In this document: positions 1-13,800 of the stretch, one piece after another
Layout: each line of letters begins with the position of its first letter
How positions within the stretch are numbered: the stretch's first letter is position 1
Assembly (NCBI GenBank): GCA_024036415.1
Contig: JAMWET010006979.1
Location: forward strand, 1,375,001 to 1,439,000
Direction: 5' to 3'
Length of the DNA stretch: 64,000 bases
DNA from: Prochilodus magdalenae
Taxonomy: Eukaryota > Chordata > Actinopteri > Characiformes > Prochilodontidae
Position numbers and translations under genes: made by a program
Notes under the pieces: generated by a model
What the model saw: the letters and a program-made list of their open reading frames with translations, nothing else
What the model was told of the DNA's origin: nothing
Database searches by the model: none

Positions 1-692
1 TTGTAGGTCTCTCACTTTTCAAGCAGCAGCACCATCAGTGCTAGAGGGGCGTTTTTCCATGTGTCCTGTTGTTTTGCTCTCATATACATATAATTTAAAT
101 TATTCCTGATTTTCATTTATCTAGATGTTTGGATAGTGAACCAATGTAAGAAATATTTAGCAGGCTCATGAACCAGTAGACAGAGTTTGGAGGGTGGGTT
201 GGAAGTGCATCACCACACCCTCAACCCACTGAAGGTTAAACAGTGATGATAAATGAAATAATATTAAAACATGAAACTAATAATTATTATGTCAGCCTTT
301 TCTCCAGGTAGTGTAATGGTGAAGTGTCATAGAAGACAGTCGACTTGAGTCGTAATCCTGCATCCTTCAAGAGTTGTGCGTGTTGAGATTTTGAGTTATA
401 TGTCCGTGCTATAAAGCAAAAGCCTATCAATGAAAAGTATCATTGGAACATTTGTTTATCTGTGTGCACATAAAAAGTACAAAAGTGAAGGACAAAACTG
501 AAGATGAGCCGCTGCCAGTCAAACCATGACACTCTGGCATGACTCCATTGCAGTCTTTGGTGTTAGAAGCAATCATGGTTGTTGGGTCAGTCAGGTACAG
601 CAACAAGGCCCGTAACATGTATGGTCAAGTTTGAAACTCATTTGCACGTCTCACAATGTCAATGTACCTGCCAAGCTTTATTCCTGTTGGTT

Positions 693-719
693 GATTCTGG
701 GTGCAACTATTTGTGCGAC
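693..719 (-). repeat. solo end of family A Tc1-like element
   Basis: 'gattctgggtgcaactattt' is the reverse complement of the family A terminal sequence; no body is attached. Confidence 0.5.
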
Positions 720-1040
720 TGTTCTTTTGATTGTGTGCGTGCATGCACGCGTAAACTGTGCGCTGTCTACCGAGGTGCTGAAGTGTTGGGATGTTGTGCC
801 GTTGTGTTAGGACAGTGCATGTTGAGCTTTTTTTGCGTGGAGGCGGGTGGTTCAGCTTAGTCCTAAACTTGGGACACTTTCTGCTGTTTTCTGTGCCCTG
901 TTTCTTCTGTCCAACCTTTGCTCATGTTCTTTTTTTTTTATTTTTTTTATTCTCCTTCTTGCAATCCACGTAATCAAATCACATCTTTACCACATCATGA
1001 GCCAGTTACGCAACTGTAATAATCCTTGGCACTACATGGT

Positions 1041-1042
<2 letters not shown>

Positions 1043-1103
<61 letters not shown>
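1043..1103 (+). repeat. GT microsatellite
   Basis: About 30 uninterrupted GT units. Confidence 0.97.
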
Positions 1104-1105
<2 letters not shown>

Positions 1106-2322
1106 TTAAAGGAAGCTTTAATGTAAAGAATGTGCATCGGTTACTTGAGTTTCTTCAGGAATCTCTTCATTGCTAATCGCATGCTAAAGACCTTTTGTGC
1201 TATTTGTGCTAATTGTTTGTTCATTTTGTGGTAAGGTTTTACCATAGACACTTTTGAAGAATGAGAACCGTTGTCATTGGTTAGAGGCCTAAAACTGTGA
1301 TAACCATATTGTAAGCCTTTATTGCGATAATGGTTAACCAGTGATCCATTATGCAGTCCTAAACGTAATCCGCACAAACGGCAGGTCTGCAGTTAGCTGC
1401 GGCGAGGCAAGTGAGGAGTCCTGAATGGAATATTTCTTCTTGTGTTTGGCCTAAGTTCTAAGTACTGTGGTGAAAAACACATGGGGTCCACGAAGATCAG
1501 TTTATGCGAAAGTGAAATGTTGACTCCCCAGACTTTCTACTTCTCCAACCTAATTTTAGCACTGTACCGTAGAGCTGAACTGAGAAAGAACAGAATGGCA
1601 GGATGGAGAGCCAAAAAGACTTGGCGTGTAATTTACGAGAAATGAATGATTTATAATGGAACGGGCTTTGAGCAGATTACACCAATACACCAGCATGCTG
1701 TTGTTATGGCAGGAGCGATGGAACTTAACACTAAGGAGAGGGGTAAGTGGAGAGATCCTGGCTCTTTGGTCAGGTTCAGCATGGCTTTAAGCTTTGCAGA
1801 GTTCACAGAGGCCTAATTTTAGAGCCATGGCTTTCATTCTCAATCCTGGGGGCCCATTGCCCTGCACAGTTTGAGGTGTTCACTGTGTTCTCTGCTTCTG
1901 TCCCCAACTGATTCAGCTCATGAAGAGCTTGATAATTACCCGATAAGCTGGTGTTTTGGGGCAGAGGGGCTGAAGCTGCCCAGGGCAGTATGTCCTTAGC
2001 AGTAAGATTGCTTTATAGTATAGGCCTTCTTTACCATCAGAGTTTCCTAATGACTGTGTACTCTAACTCAGTGTTTAATATTGACATCCTATGTTTTTCT
2101 CCTTCCCCTGAAGACGGCCGTGCATTAGCAGGGTTCAGAGAAAGGCTGTGCTTTCCTGCTTTTATTCAGAAAGCAGGAAGAGGATTATTATGGGACTGAT
2201 AATGAAGAGAAACACTGTCTGCACATTGACGGCAGTGTGTTATCTTGACCTGAGTGTGTGTGTGATATTTTGGGAGTCCTTTCTGAATCATTCAGGCTAA
2301 AGTGGTTCTGTTATTTTCCTCC

Positions 2323-2344
2323 GTGTGTGTGTGTGTGTGTGTGT
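2323..2344 (+). repeat. GT microsatellite
   Basis: Eleven GT units. Confidence 0.95.
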
Positions 2345-2637
2345 TGCTCTGAATGCTCCACTCCATTAGGCAGAGAGAAGCAGTCAAGATCTGCCAGCTC
2401 AGCCTCTTCCACATTTCAGCTCCAGTAAACCAGGAGAGAAATGACGACTAAGATTTGGAGTTTGCACTAGGTCCTGACCGGTTTAAAAATTGGCACCAGT
2501 ACTGGTGTGGGGTAATTAATTCCGAACTCCAGCTTACCCCATAAAGAGCAGAGGCACTATTTACTATGTTATATTAACCACATGTAGGTACAAACACTTA
2601 ATACATCACACAATACCCTTTTTGATTAGGACATAGT

Positions 2638-2960
2638 TCATTCTGCAGCAAGATAACAACCTCAGGAATGTTCAAAACAATGGACTGGCCACTCCAGAGT
2701 CCAGACCTCAACTTCTTTGAAGGGATTACCTGGATTGCAAGAAGCAGAAAATGCAACCCACTGAACTTTGGAAGCATGGAAAACTATCCCTACAGAGCTC
2801 TTTGAGTAAAGTGAAACAAAGTCTACTGAAAAGAATGGAAGTGAAAAAAAAGCAAAGAGTGGACGCTAGGAGATGTTTGTTGTGAGGTCTGTATAACTCT
2901 CTGACATTTGATGCTTTTTTTTTTTCTGGAAATGAATTCAGAAATCAAAGGGTGGTCTAT
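2638..2960 (+). mobile_element. Tc1-like transposon relic (family B)
   Basis: 'gcagcaagataacaacctca', 'ccactccagagtccagacct' and 'ttggaagcatggaaaact' correspond to the C-terminal part of a Tc1 transposase gene (the QQDN...SPDLNP region). Frame broken by stops and indels. Confidence 0.6.
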
Positions 2961-3034
2961 GAATTGGCACAGTAGTGTAAGTGATGTAGTAAAGGGTAAT
3001 TGTTATAAGTTATATTGCACTCATCCTCAAAAAA

Positions 3035-3500
3035 TTGTTACACAAATAGTTGCACCCAGAAGGAATCAACCAACGGGAAGGAAACTTGTGATAGACTGAT
3101 TCCGAATGGTAGCGAGTCCCGCTTTTGTCTTAGTGGAGATGACCAACGAATCAGTGTGTGGAGGCACCGTGGTCAGCACCAAGATGAATGGTTTGTCATG
3201 CGTCTCACGTCCAGAGAGCCTGGTGTCACTCCACCTCCACTCCTACTGCAAACTCTTCAGGAACTGTGTGAGAGTATTCAAGCTGCGTGGGATGGATAAT
3301 CGCAGGACACCATTAGGAACTCTTATGAGACGTTTTCATGTTGCAGTAGGCCTGGCGGCTTACTGAGAGGCACTACTTCTGTATGTGTAGCTCAATAAAT
3401 ATTGCCCATATCAGTTTAAATTTCATTTATTGTTTGTAGTGACCTTTTGTCTTCCTTTCCAGTATCACTGCAATCTGGCGCTTCCTTCTCGTCCAGATCA
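3035..3500 (+). mobile_element. Tc1-like transposon relic (family A)
   Basis: Left end GTTGCACCCAGAAGGAATCA at 3049. An interrupted frame includes ESRFCLSGDDQRISVWRHRG and LQELCESIQAAWDG, recognisable as the middle and C-terminal parts of a Tc1 transposase (DESRF... and ...AWD.IPQ...). A large internal deletion and stops make it inactive. The right end is degraded near 3482-3498. Confidence 0.75.
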
Positions 3501-4330
3501 AATGTTCTAGCCCTAAGCCAACATAAGTTGTAAGCTGTTCAAACAAGACATATAATTGTAAAATACAATGCACTGTTTTGCTATGTCCCTAAGGTTTTAG
3601 AACATGGTACTAATGAGCAGTTTTACAGGATGAATGTTACAGCTCTGCGCACCCTTAATGCTGATCCACTTTATCAGTCAATCGATATACTGATGGAGAA
3701 TGAGAGCGAATGGGATGGAAGTGTTGAAGGTAATAGCTGAAATGATTTTAGTAAGGGAGACAACTCTGTAGAAAGAGATACTCTGGAGTTAACATTACAC
3801 TTCAGCCTCAGGCTGCCCCGGCCTGAAGCAAGGATGAAAGAAAAGACAAAATGCAAAACAAAGGCACCTTTTCCTCTCCCCTCTCTCTCTCTCTCCCTCT
3901 GCTCCCAGCTTTTGGAGCGAGAGCGAGAGAGAACACAAAGACTGGATTGTGGAAATCTGGGTCTTGTGACAATGTTCGGGCTGCGAGTTTCCATGGACTG
4001 ATGGTTATGGTGGGGGCTGAACAGTGTGTGTGTTTGAGGAGGGGGGCCGCTTATCTGGTGGCCAACTCGAGCGTAAGCTGGCAGGCCCAGGTCATGTGGC
4101 TGGCGTTGTCATGACGAACAAATGTCACCCCATGCAGAAAACTCAGCCATGGACCTTTTGGTAATCAGTCAGGAGGCCTTAGGCCGGCATCTAGCCCAGC
4201 TCACACTCCTGCTACAGCTCACACTGGAACAGCTTCAGCTTTTTACATGCTGCACGATATGCATGCAGTGCTGTAATGCAATTACTTTTGCATTTGTTGT
4301 GATTGTGATCTGGCCAGCAGTGTACATAGT

Positions 4331-4700
4331 TGCGCAAATAGTTGCACCCGGAAGGAATCAATTGGCGGGCATCAAACTTGGTGGGTAGGGTTGACTTGAT
4401 GAGACGTGCAAATGATTTAAGTTTGCTCAACCATGCATATGACAGTAGAGGACAGGCCTTAAAGCTGTACCTGACACTGCTGTTGAATGTCTTCACTTTG
4501 GGTGAAGTTGGGTAGTTGGGTCAGTCCTACACTGTCTTCCAGGAGTCATCCTTTTAGTGCAGCACCATTGGCAGATGGCGGCACAACACAGGACCGTATG
4601 CAGACCGTAACGACAACTGCCCTTAACACCACATCGACGTCCCCAAAGACTGCAGTGGTGTCTACCAGACTGTCAATTTCATTCCTTTCTGAATCAGTTT
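4331..4700 (+). mobile_element. Tc1-like transposon relic (family A), 5' fragment
   Basis: Begins with the same end as the 3035 copy (GTTGCACCCGGAAGGAATCA). Continues through 'gacgtgcaaatgatttaag' and 'aacaccacatcgacgtcccc', phrases shared with the 45.3 and 58 kb copies. The 3' half is absent. Confidence 0.7.
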
Positions 4701-7700
4701 AGTTTTTAGGCCATCTTGTCCTAATTGTCCCCCACCTCCCCCTGTCGGCAAGCTCAGCAGGTGATCTCACAGATCAAAATGGGTCTCCTGACCAAATTGT
4801 CTTCTGCTCATCTGTTTGATGATTCCTAAATCAGAGCTATGACGACAACTCACCAAATAACCGTCAGCAAACAACCTCATATGACTAACTTCTAAAAGAA
4901 AACTCCTAAATAACATTTAAATGCTTTGATGCCACAATCCATCCACTTACTTTCAATCAAGCATCTGTATCTTTCTCTGAAAGGCTCTTTCTTGTAAAAG
5001 CCGGTGACTGTTTACGAAGCGCATTTCCTTACATTGGTAAAAACCGGTGTATACAGAAATGCATGCGTATGAGAAAAACAAATAGCCAGTCACAGTTTAT
5101 GTGTTACTAACTTGATGTATAATAAATACATGATGCTCTGTGAACCTCTGGGCATAGTGTCTCAGTCTTGGACTAGGAAACTTGTTTTTATTGAACTGTA
5201 GTCCCTGAGGCATGTTGTTTTGAGCCACAAGCAGTTCAGGTTAATTAGAAGAAATGATTGTCTGTGTAAAACCAGGAACAAATAAAAGTCAAAGATGAGG
5301 TGTGGAGCATCCAGTAATTACATGCTTGATGGAGTTTTTAGATGGGTTCGGTGCAGAATTGTTTAAATAATTTATAAAAAGTTGCCATAGAAAGCAGTTT
5401 TCTGACTATCTCCGTCGTTTAGATCTTATTATTTTCTTAATGAATGCATTGCTAAACATTTCCTTTCTGGGTTGAGTGGGTTGGCGGCAGTCATATCAGA
5501 CATCCTGCTCGAAGCATAGAGCGAATGTGATACGATTTTTGTTATTACATTATTTTTAATGCTGTGATTGGGTCTGGCCGGGTCTGGATCGAAAGGCATC
5601 GCAGACTGTCAGTGCTTCAGAATGTCAGATAGGGACTGAAAACCGCGTATCTGATGTTTTAGTGTCTTCTACTCATGTTCATTTCCTGCTGTCCATTACA
5701 GGCAGCATTCTCATACTGACATGGCTGTAATAGATGCAGAGTCTGCTACATGGGCTTTGTGTAGAACTCCTGCGGGTCAGAGGCCACGCGTCCACAGTGA
5801 CTGCGTTTCCCTTTGGAGCTTCAGGAAGGGACATGGCTTTGAATCCTGGCGTACTTTTCCGTTTAACCCCATTAACCTGGAGGTCAGTGAGAGCGTTTGA
5901 TTAACACTCAGCCCTCCACCGCTCAGCTGAGCTGCATACAGTCCTCTGCATCAGCAGTTCTCGGGAGAGTAAGCATTTCTGGGTCTGTAAAGCGGAGAGC
6001 CGGGTGAACGAGAAGGGTTGTGTTTATCAGAGCAAACTGTTCTGTAGTAATTAGAGATGCCACAATACCATTTTTCAGTACTGATAGTAAAACCTTCAGC
6101 ATCAGCTGTTACCAGTTTTCTTTTTTTTTTTCTTTAAAAACTACTGAATCTGTTTTCATTAAAGTGCTTCCCTTGAGATGAAGATCCAGAAGTAGCCTAT
6201 CATGCTAGGCTATAGAACACCTTGAGATTTTTTTCCTTTCCCTTCCCTTGATATTCATTCCAGCATTTCTCCTGATATCAGCTATTGTCCAATTAGACAG
6301 TGCCATCCGTGGTTAAACTAGTGCAGAAGCACTGCTGTAAAGAATACAGTTTATCCTTTAAAGTTTTTAAATGATGACTTTATAATAGAAAGAAAAAAAC
6401 ATAACTTTTAATGCATGTAAGTACGATACCCAGTAACTCTGGACCATTCATGATAAAATTATCCCACAATAGATTCAATTAAAAGGTTTTAAAATGTTGG
6501 TTTGGTTCATTTTTAGCAGTTTATTTAATGTATTTCTGCAAAATGACAGTTTAGATCTACACAAAGTCGTGCAGAGTGTTTATGTTCATCTCTGTTAACC
6601 ATGATCAATGTGCAAGAACTATTTATGTAGTTCATTCGTTTTTTGGATGGGAAATAAAATTGCGATATTTGAGTTGCAAACATCATGAACTCAGTTTCTT
6701 CTACCACCACTGGATAGCCATCTGAGAAACAGTGGAAATGTAGATTCTAGTGGAATATAGACAATTTAGAAGTGCACCAATACGGTATCTGTATCGCTGC
6801 TGATACTGACACTGTCACTTCTAGTCTAGAGTCAGTGTTGGCTCACGCTGTTATTGTGAGAGAAAACATAAGGGAGACATGTGGAAGGGACTGCTGTTGT
6901 CTTGAGTTAATGGGGAAAAAATAGTAGGCTTGCTGAGGTCTTTTACAAAACACTCTGCTAGCTGGGCCTGTGTGTCAGCTGCGATGCACCTCCATCGGTC
7001 AGCTCAGTCTCATAGTGGTGGGGTTTTGCTTCAGAAGAGCAGAGAAATCTGCAGCTCAGCCAACAGTAATATTTACTGAACTCCAGATGAGCATGGCACT
7101 CGGAGATGTGAGCATGAGTGAACATGACGCATGTATGAAACAAATGCCAAGACATTTAGATGTGAAGCAGCTTTTAAATGCCAGTTATAGGCTTTACAGG
7201 GTGACTCACAGCACTACGCTGCACTCCCTCTCCCGACTAGGGCTACTTCTTTCAGGTTCAGTATTTCAGTTGAAATCTTACATAGTGCAGCTTCTACGCC
7301 CAGACCAACAGGTATACCCAGACAGGTATTCTTAGTATGTGTAGCTTATGTAGTAAGTATACTAAAATCAGTGTCGTTGTTGTTGTTGTTGTAGTGGTAG
7401 TAGTAAAGTGTGGTATTTCTATACTTCTTGGTACTAAATTTAAAATAAAGTATACCTTTTTGTACTATGATAAAAGTAAATGTGTGGGTATAGTGTTAGT
7501 TTACTAGTGCAGATATCCTCTTAAGCCACTTATCACACAACACATTCACACACGGGAGCAAGTTAACATCTCCAGTTTGCTTAACTGCATGAAGGTGTAC
7601 TAGGTTTTCTTTATTTGAACTTATTATAGAGTTTACCACCTCTATATTATTTTTGCGCTTGAATGTATATGACTAGGTTCAATTTATGTGGTTTTTTTTT

Positions 7701-8126
7701 TTCTTTTTTCTTTTTTTTAAGGTAAAATGTAATTTAAACTGTACCTGAACATATCTGCGTCCTTTATAACTCAAACTATTTTGTACTGGATGCCTTTATG
7801 TACAAGGCAAGAACACTTTATACTTTTTTTAAGTGTCTCGATCAAAAGATTAATATATAATTATATTTATTTTATAAATATATTTATTTTATGCATATAG
7901 TTTGAGTTTTCTGTACAATCAGTGGTACTTGTCAGGAGAGAGACAAGTTACATTTTTAGAAAAACACTTTTTTTTTTTTTTTTTTTTGTTTAGTACAATC
8001 AGTGGTACACCTCTAATATGTGTGCAGTTTTTGAATTTGTACGCTGGAAACAGGCTGATGTGTAAAAGCTCCTGTATTAGCTCTGAGACTGACTCATTTC
8101 TTTCTCTTTCTCTCTTTGTCTCTTAG

Positions 8127-8213
8127 GCTGGTTTCCTCCATTCATGCCATTATGGCCACCACGGCTGGTGTCATTGTGGTGTCCTCAGGTCGAGGCAATG
8201 TGATAACAGACAG
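8127..8213 (+). CDS. tlcd3a: tlcd3a exon 2
   Basis: Pyrimidine-rich acceptor ending ctcttag, donor AG|gtaagt. The 87 bases begin with the last base of a split codon and encode LVSSIHAIMATTAG and a hydrophobic run ending VITD. The last two bases start the Arg codon completed in exon 3. Confidence 0.85.
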
Positions 8214-10804
8214 GTAAGTCATCCAATACTGTGCTCCTCCTCCACCCATCCAACCCTGTCATTGACTCTGTCCTGCTGGAGGGTCCACTAATCTGTCTCC
8301 CTCTGTGTGGAAGAGACGCAGTCAGGATCTGATCTCACAGGCTTAGTTTACCTGTAGCCAGCGGATATTGCTGTAATTTTAGTAATTCATGAAAGTCCCA
8401 CATTTATCATTGCGTACATTGATTCTAAAGATTCTTATTTTTTGTATTTTGTCTTTTTATGATTAATGCCTCAGGCTTGCCAGTGCTCTCATAGTTGCGA
8501 GGATATTAAATGAACACTTGGAAGTATTTTGATAATAGTTTTGTGTTGGTTTCTGTAGGATGTTTATGAATTCATGAGTCAGAGATTCTTGAGTTGTGAA
8601 TTGAGGTGGTTTGTAAATAGATGGGTTAGTTTTGCTGAGAGACGAGTTTGTGGCAATGTGAGTGGAGTTTTCACCAGTTATTGCTAGAAACATTGCAGGG
8701 GAGTAAATGCTAATTTTAAAATGCTTAGTTTAATCTTGTTCCTGTGTTGGAATGAAAACTTCAAACTTTAGACAAACCAGTTTGGGATGATATCCATTCA
8801 TGTCTGTGTTATCCTAAGATGTAGGGGTACTGTGTTTTTAATATTGTTTAAGTTATCTTTTTAAATTCACAGTAACCACAAAAATGTTTACATATTTTTC
8901 TTCCATAACCTAATATATGGTATTTTACTATAAACGAAAAAGACTGTACACTGGTTGGAATTCTTCTCCACTGTGTCACCCCACTGTGTAAATTTCCAGT
9001 GGTTTAGTCTTAAAGAATGAGACTTTGGTTATTAATTTAAGCAAACTTGAAACACAAATCCAGCTTTTAAAAGCAAACAACAACAATGAAATAAGAAGGG
9101 GCTCCAAAACTAGGAATACCGTACGTGTTGCAGTTTTCTGGAGGTAAAAGTGGGCTTTTGAGAGAACACTGGAGCTGTTATTGGATAAGGCCCTTCTTTA
9201 TTAACTGCAGTTTACAAAAGGAAGTCATGGTGTCTAAACAAAACCTCACGTCCTCTGTTTTTGTTCTCTTAGCCTCTCCCATTTAGCCATTAAGCTTGAA
9301 GGTGAAGTAGTTAGTAGTGTGATATCCGTTATGTATGGCGAGAACCTTGTCAAGCCTCTCTGGTTACATGCAGATTAACAGCAGAATACCTCCGTTGTTC
9401 CATGACTGAATTTCATGACCTACAGCTGAATAAACAAGCATGTTTGTGGAGCCTTTAGTGGTCTTTGAATTGCACGCATGTCTTGTACTACTACAACTGC
9501 ATTCTAGCGTTTTGTGTGGATAAACAGGGTTTGTTGTTTTGGCACTACAGAAACAGAATTTTGGCCAGTTATAAATAGTATATTCATATGCAGTGATGAT
9601 GATGATGATGATGATGACGATGATTCATCATATTCACAGCTTTGCGGAACAGTTGACAGCCTGGTGAAAGTAAGAGTTAATTATAAGAGGAATTATGAGG
9701 CTATAAGAAAACAGGATTATACTGCCAATGAAAACCCTACAAATGTTTTTCTGCTAAGGCAAATGAGGTGAGAAAGGGAGCCCGTGCATGAAATGTTCAG
9801 GGGCCCCAAAATACTGCCAGTGTGTGTGCGTGTTGGGAGTTCGTTAGAAAACAAAAAAAATTCCCAAGTGCTATTTAACAGATGTTCCCCTTCAATTATC
9901 AGCATCACATTTTCAAACCAGAGAGGCATGACCGGCAGCACAACCTGCCACCTGTCTACGGCCTAGAGGGTGTGTGTGTGTGTGTGTGTGTGTGCGCGTG
10001 TGTGTGTGTGATGTAATAGAAAGTAATCCAGCAGGCCGGAGAAAACTCCCAGCTGCCCCGGTAATCCACTTGAGAGCTTAATTCCCGGTTTGAGTGCATG
10101 CACAGCCTCAATTGTGTGGGCTCGTCGGTGTGCATACTTGTATGTGCGTGTGAATGACTAGAGGACATAAGCAGCCATTATTTGATTTGTACACAGCATA
10201 TGACAGTTACTTAACTTGAATGTCTATTTGCATGTATGCAGTCACGTGCAAACTGTAAGCTCATCTTGCCGTAAAACAGATCACCACTAATCGTCTGTGT
10301 GTGTGTGCGCACCCGCGCGGACGCATGTGTGTATTTTATGACTTTGAGGTAGGTGGTGTGAGTAGCTTGCATACATAAATTGGGATGGGGGTCGGTGGGG
10401 GGCCTTATCTGGATAGTTAACCTGTGCAATCAGCTTTTATTAATGTATGCTGTGCTCTTGACAAAGTTTTTTTGTTTGTTTTTTTTTTCTGTGGTGTACG
10501 CCTCCTATTAAATTCTCGCTGTGTGGAATGATGGGGTCTTTGTATTTGTGTTTTCCTCCCAAAATTTGTTTATTCCTCTTGGACCAACGAGAGATACTGG
10601 AGAAGGCACAATGACCCTTGTTCAGTTCCAGCGCTATTATTAAAACTGTGTTGTCCCACAGTGTATCTGATATTATATGAAGCTGCTGATATCAAACATT
10701 TAGAAAGTGTAGAAAGTGGAAGTAGATCCTGGGTGACCATGTACTGTTTCACACTAAAATGTCATATAAATAAAAATGTGTGTGCCTGTGTGTATGTGTG
10801 TATA

Positions 10805-10892
<88 letters not shown>

Positions 10893-13800
10893 TTATTTAT
10901 ATATGCACATATATAAATGTGTGTGTATCTTATATATTTTTATTTGACATTTAGTCCCAAGAATTCACATACATAAAATAAATGATACATAAACAAAATC
11001 ATTAAATGCAAGTATTCTTAAACATTCACGTGTGTTCCAATTTTGTATATTACATATATTTTGTATATAATACATTTTAGCACATTGTTAAGGACAGTTG
11101 GTGTATTTAAATCAATAAATTAAAAACAATAAAAAGTTTGAAAAAAATGGAAGTTTGAAAAATGGAAAGACAAGGTTTTATTATTTATTATACATTTTTT
11201 AGAAATGTTTTAATATAAATCAATTATCTTGCTTTTGTATGATCTTCTTTCAGGCACTGGCTGGCCACTTCTTTTGTCATCTGGTACGGAGTTCCCTACA
11301 TGTCATATGACATCTTTGCTATGTACCTCAGCCACTACTATCGTTTCCGGGTCAAAGGTCATGAGGATTACAAAGGGCACTCTCTAAGGACAGTCAACTC
11401 ATTTGTAAGGAAAGAGTTCCTTCTGGTCCTTCATCACATTGCACTCCTCACCATCCTGCTGCCTATTACACTGGTAAGTGCATTGTGGGTGGACATTAGC
11501 ACGGTTGAGTATTCAACCGATTTCTGAAGCGTTCATTCGCTGTGTCTGTATTTGTTTCTCTGTTTTGTATTGAAGCTTGTTGTGTGTACAGTATGTATCA
11601 CCAACACCTTGAACCGTGCAATCAGCAAACATGTAAAAAGCACAGATAAAGTTGAAAGTACTGAAAATGTTAAAAAGTAAACAAGCCACAGCTGGTTTAA
11701 TTGAATACTTCACAGGTTTGCCACGCGACCATGCTTCTGCCTCCAACCTAAAGTCGTCCAGGTGCTTCAGACAGGAGAATGTTTAAGTCATTATTGATTC
11801 TAACTAAACAGTTTTACAGCACGTTTAAAACTTGACAGCACAACAGATTTGAGTATCAGGAGGAGGTACAGTGCTCTAGGGGTTCACTACAAGGCTTTGA
11901 TACCACTCGAAACATGACATCCTGTCTGCTACACAGAAATCAGCACAGTAGGCACAAAAAGGAAAGTCCCTGCTAGCACACCAATGCTGCCTGTAGCCAC
12001 TGCTTATAAAGTGACAAGAAAAGAAAATCAAATCTGTTTTTACTTATTGTCATCTTTGTTGAGTACTCAAACGGGGTGTTCAGTCAAGGATTTTATATTT
12101 TAGAGCATCACGAAACAATATCATAACAGCTGTTACAGTGCCAGTGTTGATGGACACAGACAGACAGACACGCACACAGGCTTCTAAGGTTGCGGCAGGG
12201 AGCAGAGTGGTGTGGAGGAAACCTGGTCTTTTGTTTTGGGGATGCTGTGCTGTCAGTAGTGATATGAGATCACTTTACCTTTGCTTCCATTATTCACATG
12301 CAGCTGCTGCTCTAATAGCATCTCTCTCCCTCTCTCTCTCTCTCCCTCTTTCTCTCTCGCTCTCTGTGTATGTGTTTGTTTGCCAACTTGCTAAACAGTA
12401 GAACACAAACATGCACAGCTGATAAAGGAGCATGTGTTTCTCAGGAAGCAGCATGTAGACCATCATATGTGCTCATGCATGTTTTGTCTCTATTCTCACT
12501 TTGTATTACAAGAGTGATGGCTAGTGTGGTCTGTCCGTCTCTTGACTTCAGTTACCCTAATACATATTTAGTATCATGCAGAGTATCTTCAACTAAATGG
12601 TAAAATGTCTCGTAACCTGTGAACCTTTTATAAACCCGTATGTGTTAAAGTACGGCTAAACTGTATGACGGTGCACATTTGTACAGTAATTGGTTGGAGC
12701 ATATTGTAATTATGTTCCTCTTGGCAGGTTTTCACACACCCTGTTTGCACTGTACAGTCTGGTGGTATAGGGTTACACCAAGGGTGGCCGCTGTCTGTTC
12801 CAGTGACCGCTCTACCTCCTCTTTTATTCATCATCTCTCCATTTGCTCTTCGCACCCACATGCACGCCTAGCCACAAATTAGGTCTTAACATCTTAATCA
12901 TGTAATTTTGGTGAAATGTTTAATGGCCATTGTGTGTAGAGGATGTGTTCGTGCTTTGGTTAGCTGTGTTTGCTCTAAGACGATTCTAGGGATGCATCAA
13001 TATAGAAATTGAGGGCCGATGCTGATGTCCAGTATTGTTTATGTATATATCTGCCGGTACATAAACAAATACGGAATGTCAGCCACCTGGACATCAGCCT
13101 GGATTAGCATCACATAGAAACTTAACCTTCGCTTTGACAGAATTATAAATTAAGCAAAATAAAATAAATAAAAAAACATGTTAGCCGGGTAGTAAAGTGT
13201 CACCTTAACATTCTGCTCACCTGGAGTACTGTAATGCATCATCGTATCTGTCCAAAACTTTTGTTTTTTTTATTTCTGTATCATTTTTAAGCAAACATCT
13301 GCTGATGCCAGTATGACCCAGATGTTGTCATGAGTACTTAAAGTTCTTAGTGTATAATCATAGTTTGGCTTGCAGATTCTTAGGGGGTCCAGCAGAACCA
13401 TCTTTAAAAGGAGGCCTAATTTGGGGCAGTTAGGGAATTCCAGTTTAGGGAATTCCTTTAAAAAGGGAATTCTACACTTTTTGCATAATTAACTGTTTAA
13501 TATGTAAACGACACCATTGTACAGTGTAACGCTACATTTCCAGGAAAAGTCACAAAACACACATCCTGTAGGTGCGTGTAGCTTCCCTGGTGCTTTTGGG
13601 TAGGAGATACAATGGCTAGATTTCCTGTGTAGACATTGCAACCTCTGGTTATTGTCACTACCATTATAAAGAATCCAGAGTTGGTCAGTTTCTCTACAAT
13701 ACACAGTGTAACACCAGACCACTCGGAGTGATTTAAATCAGTGAAGTGGAATTTCCCTTGAAGGACAGTACCGGAATAGTAGAACCACATAATTCCTATG

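Larger units (their letters stand above)
1..8126 (+). other. upstream region, probably intron 1 of tlcd3a
   Basis: Exon 2 starts with a split codon, so intron sequence must lie to its left. I looked for an exon encoding an initiator Met and a TLCD3-like N-terminus and did not find one, so the intron probably runs past the left edge. The interval holds GT tracts, Tc1-like relics (2638-2960, 3035-3500, 4331-4700, solo end near 700) and AT-rich sequence around 7360-7990. No other coding signal was recognised. Confidence 0.5.
8214..11253 (+). other. tlcd3a intron 2
   Basis: Contains a GAT tract (9595-9623), a TG/CG tract (9970-10010) and a long TA tract (10800-10888). No coding potential was seen on either strand. 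Confidence 0.8.
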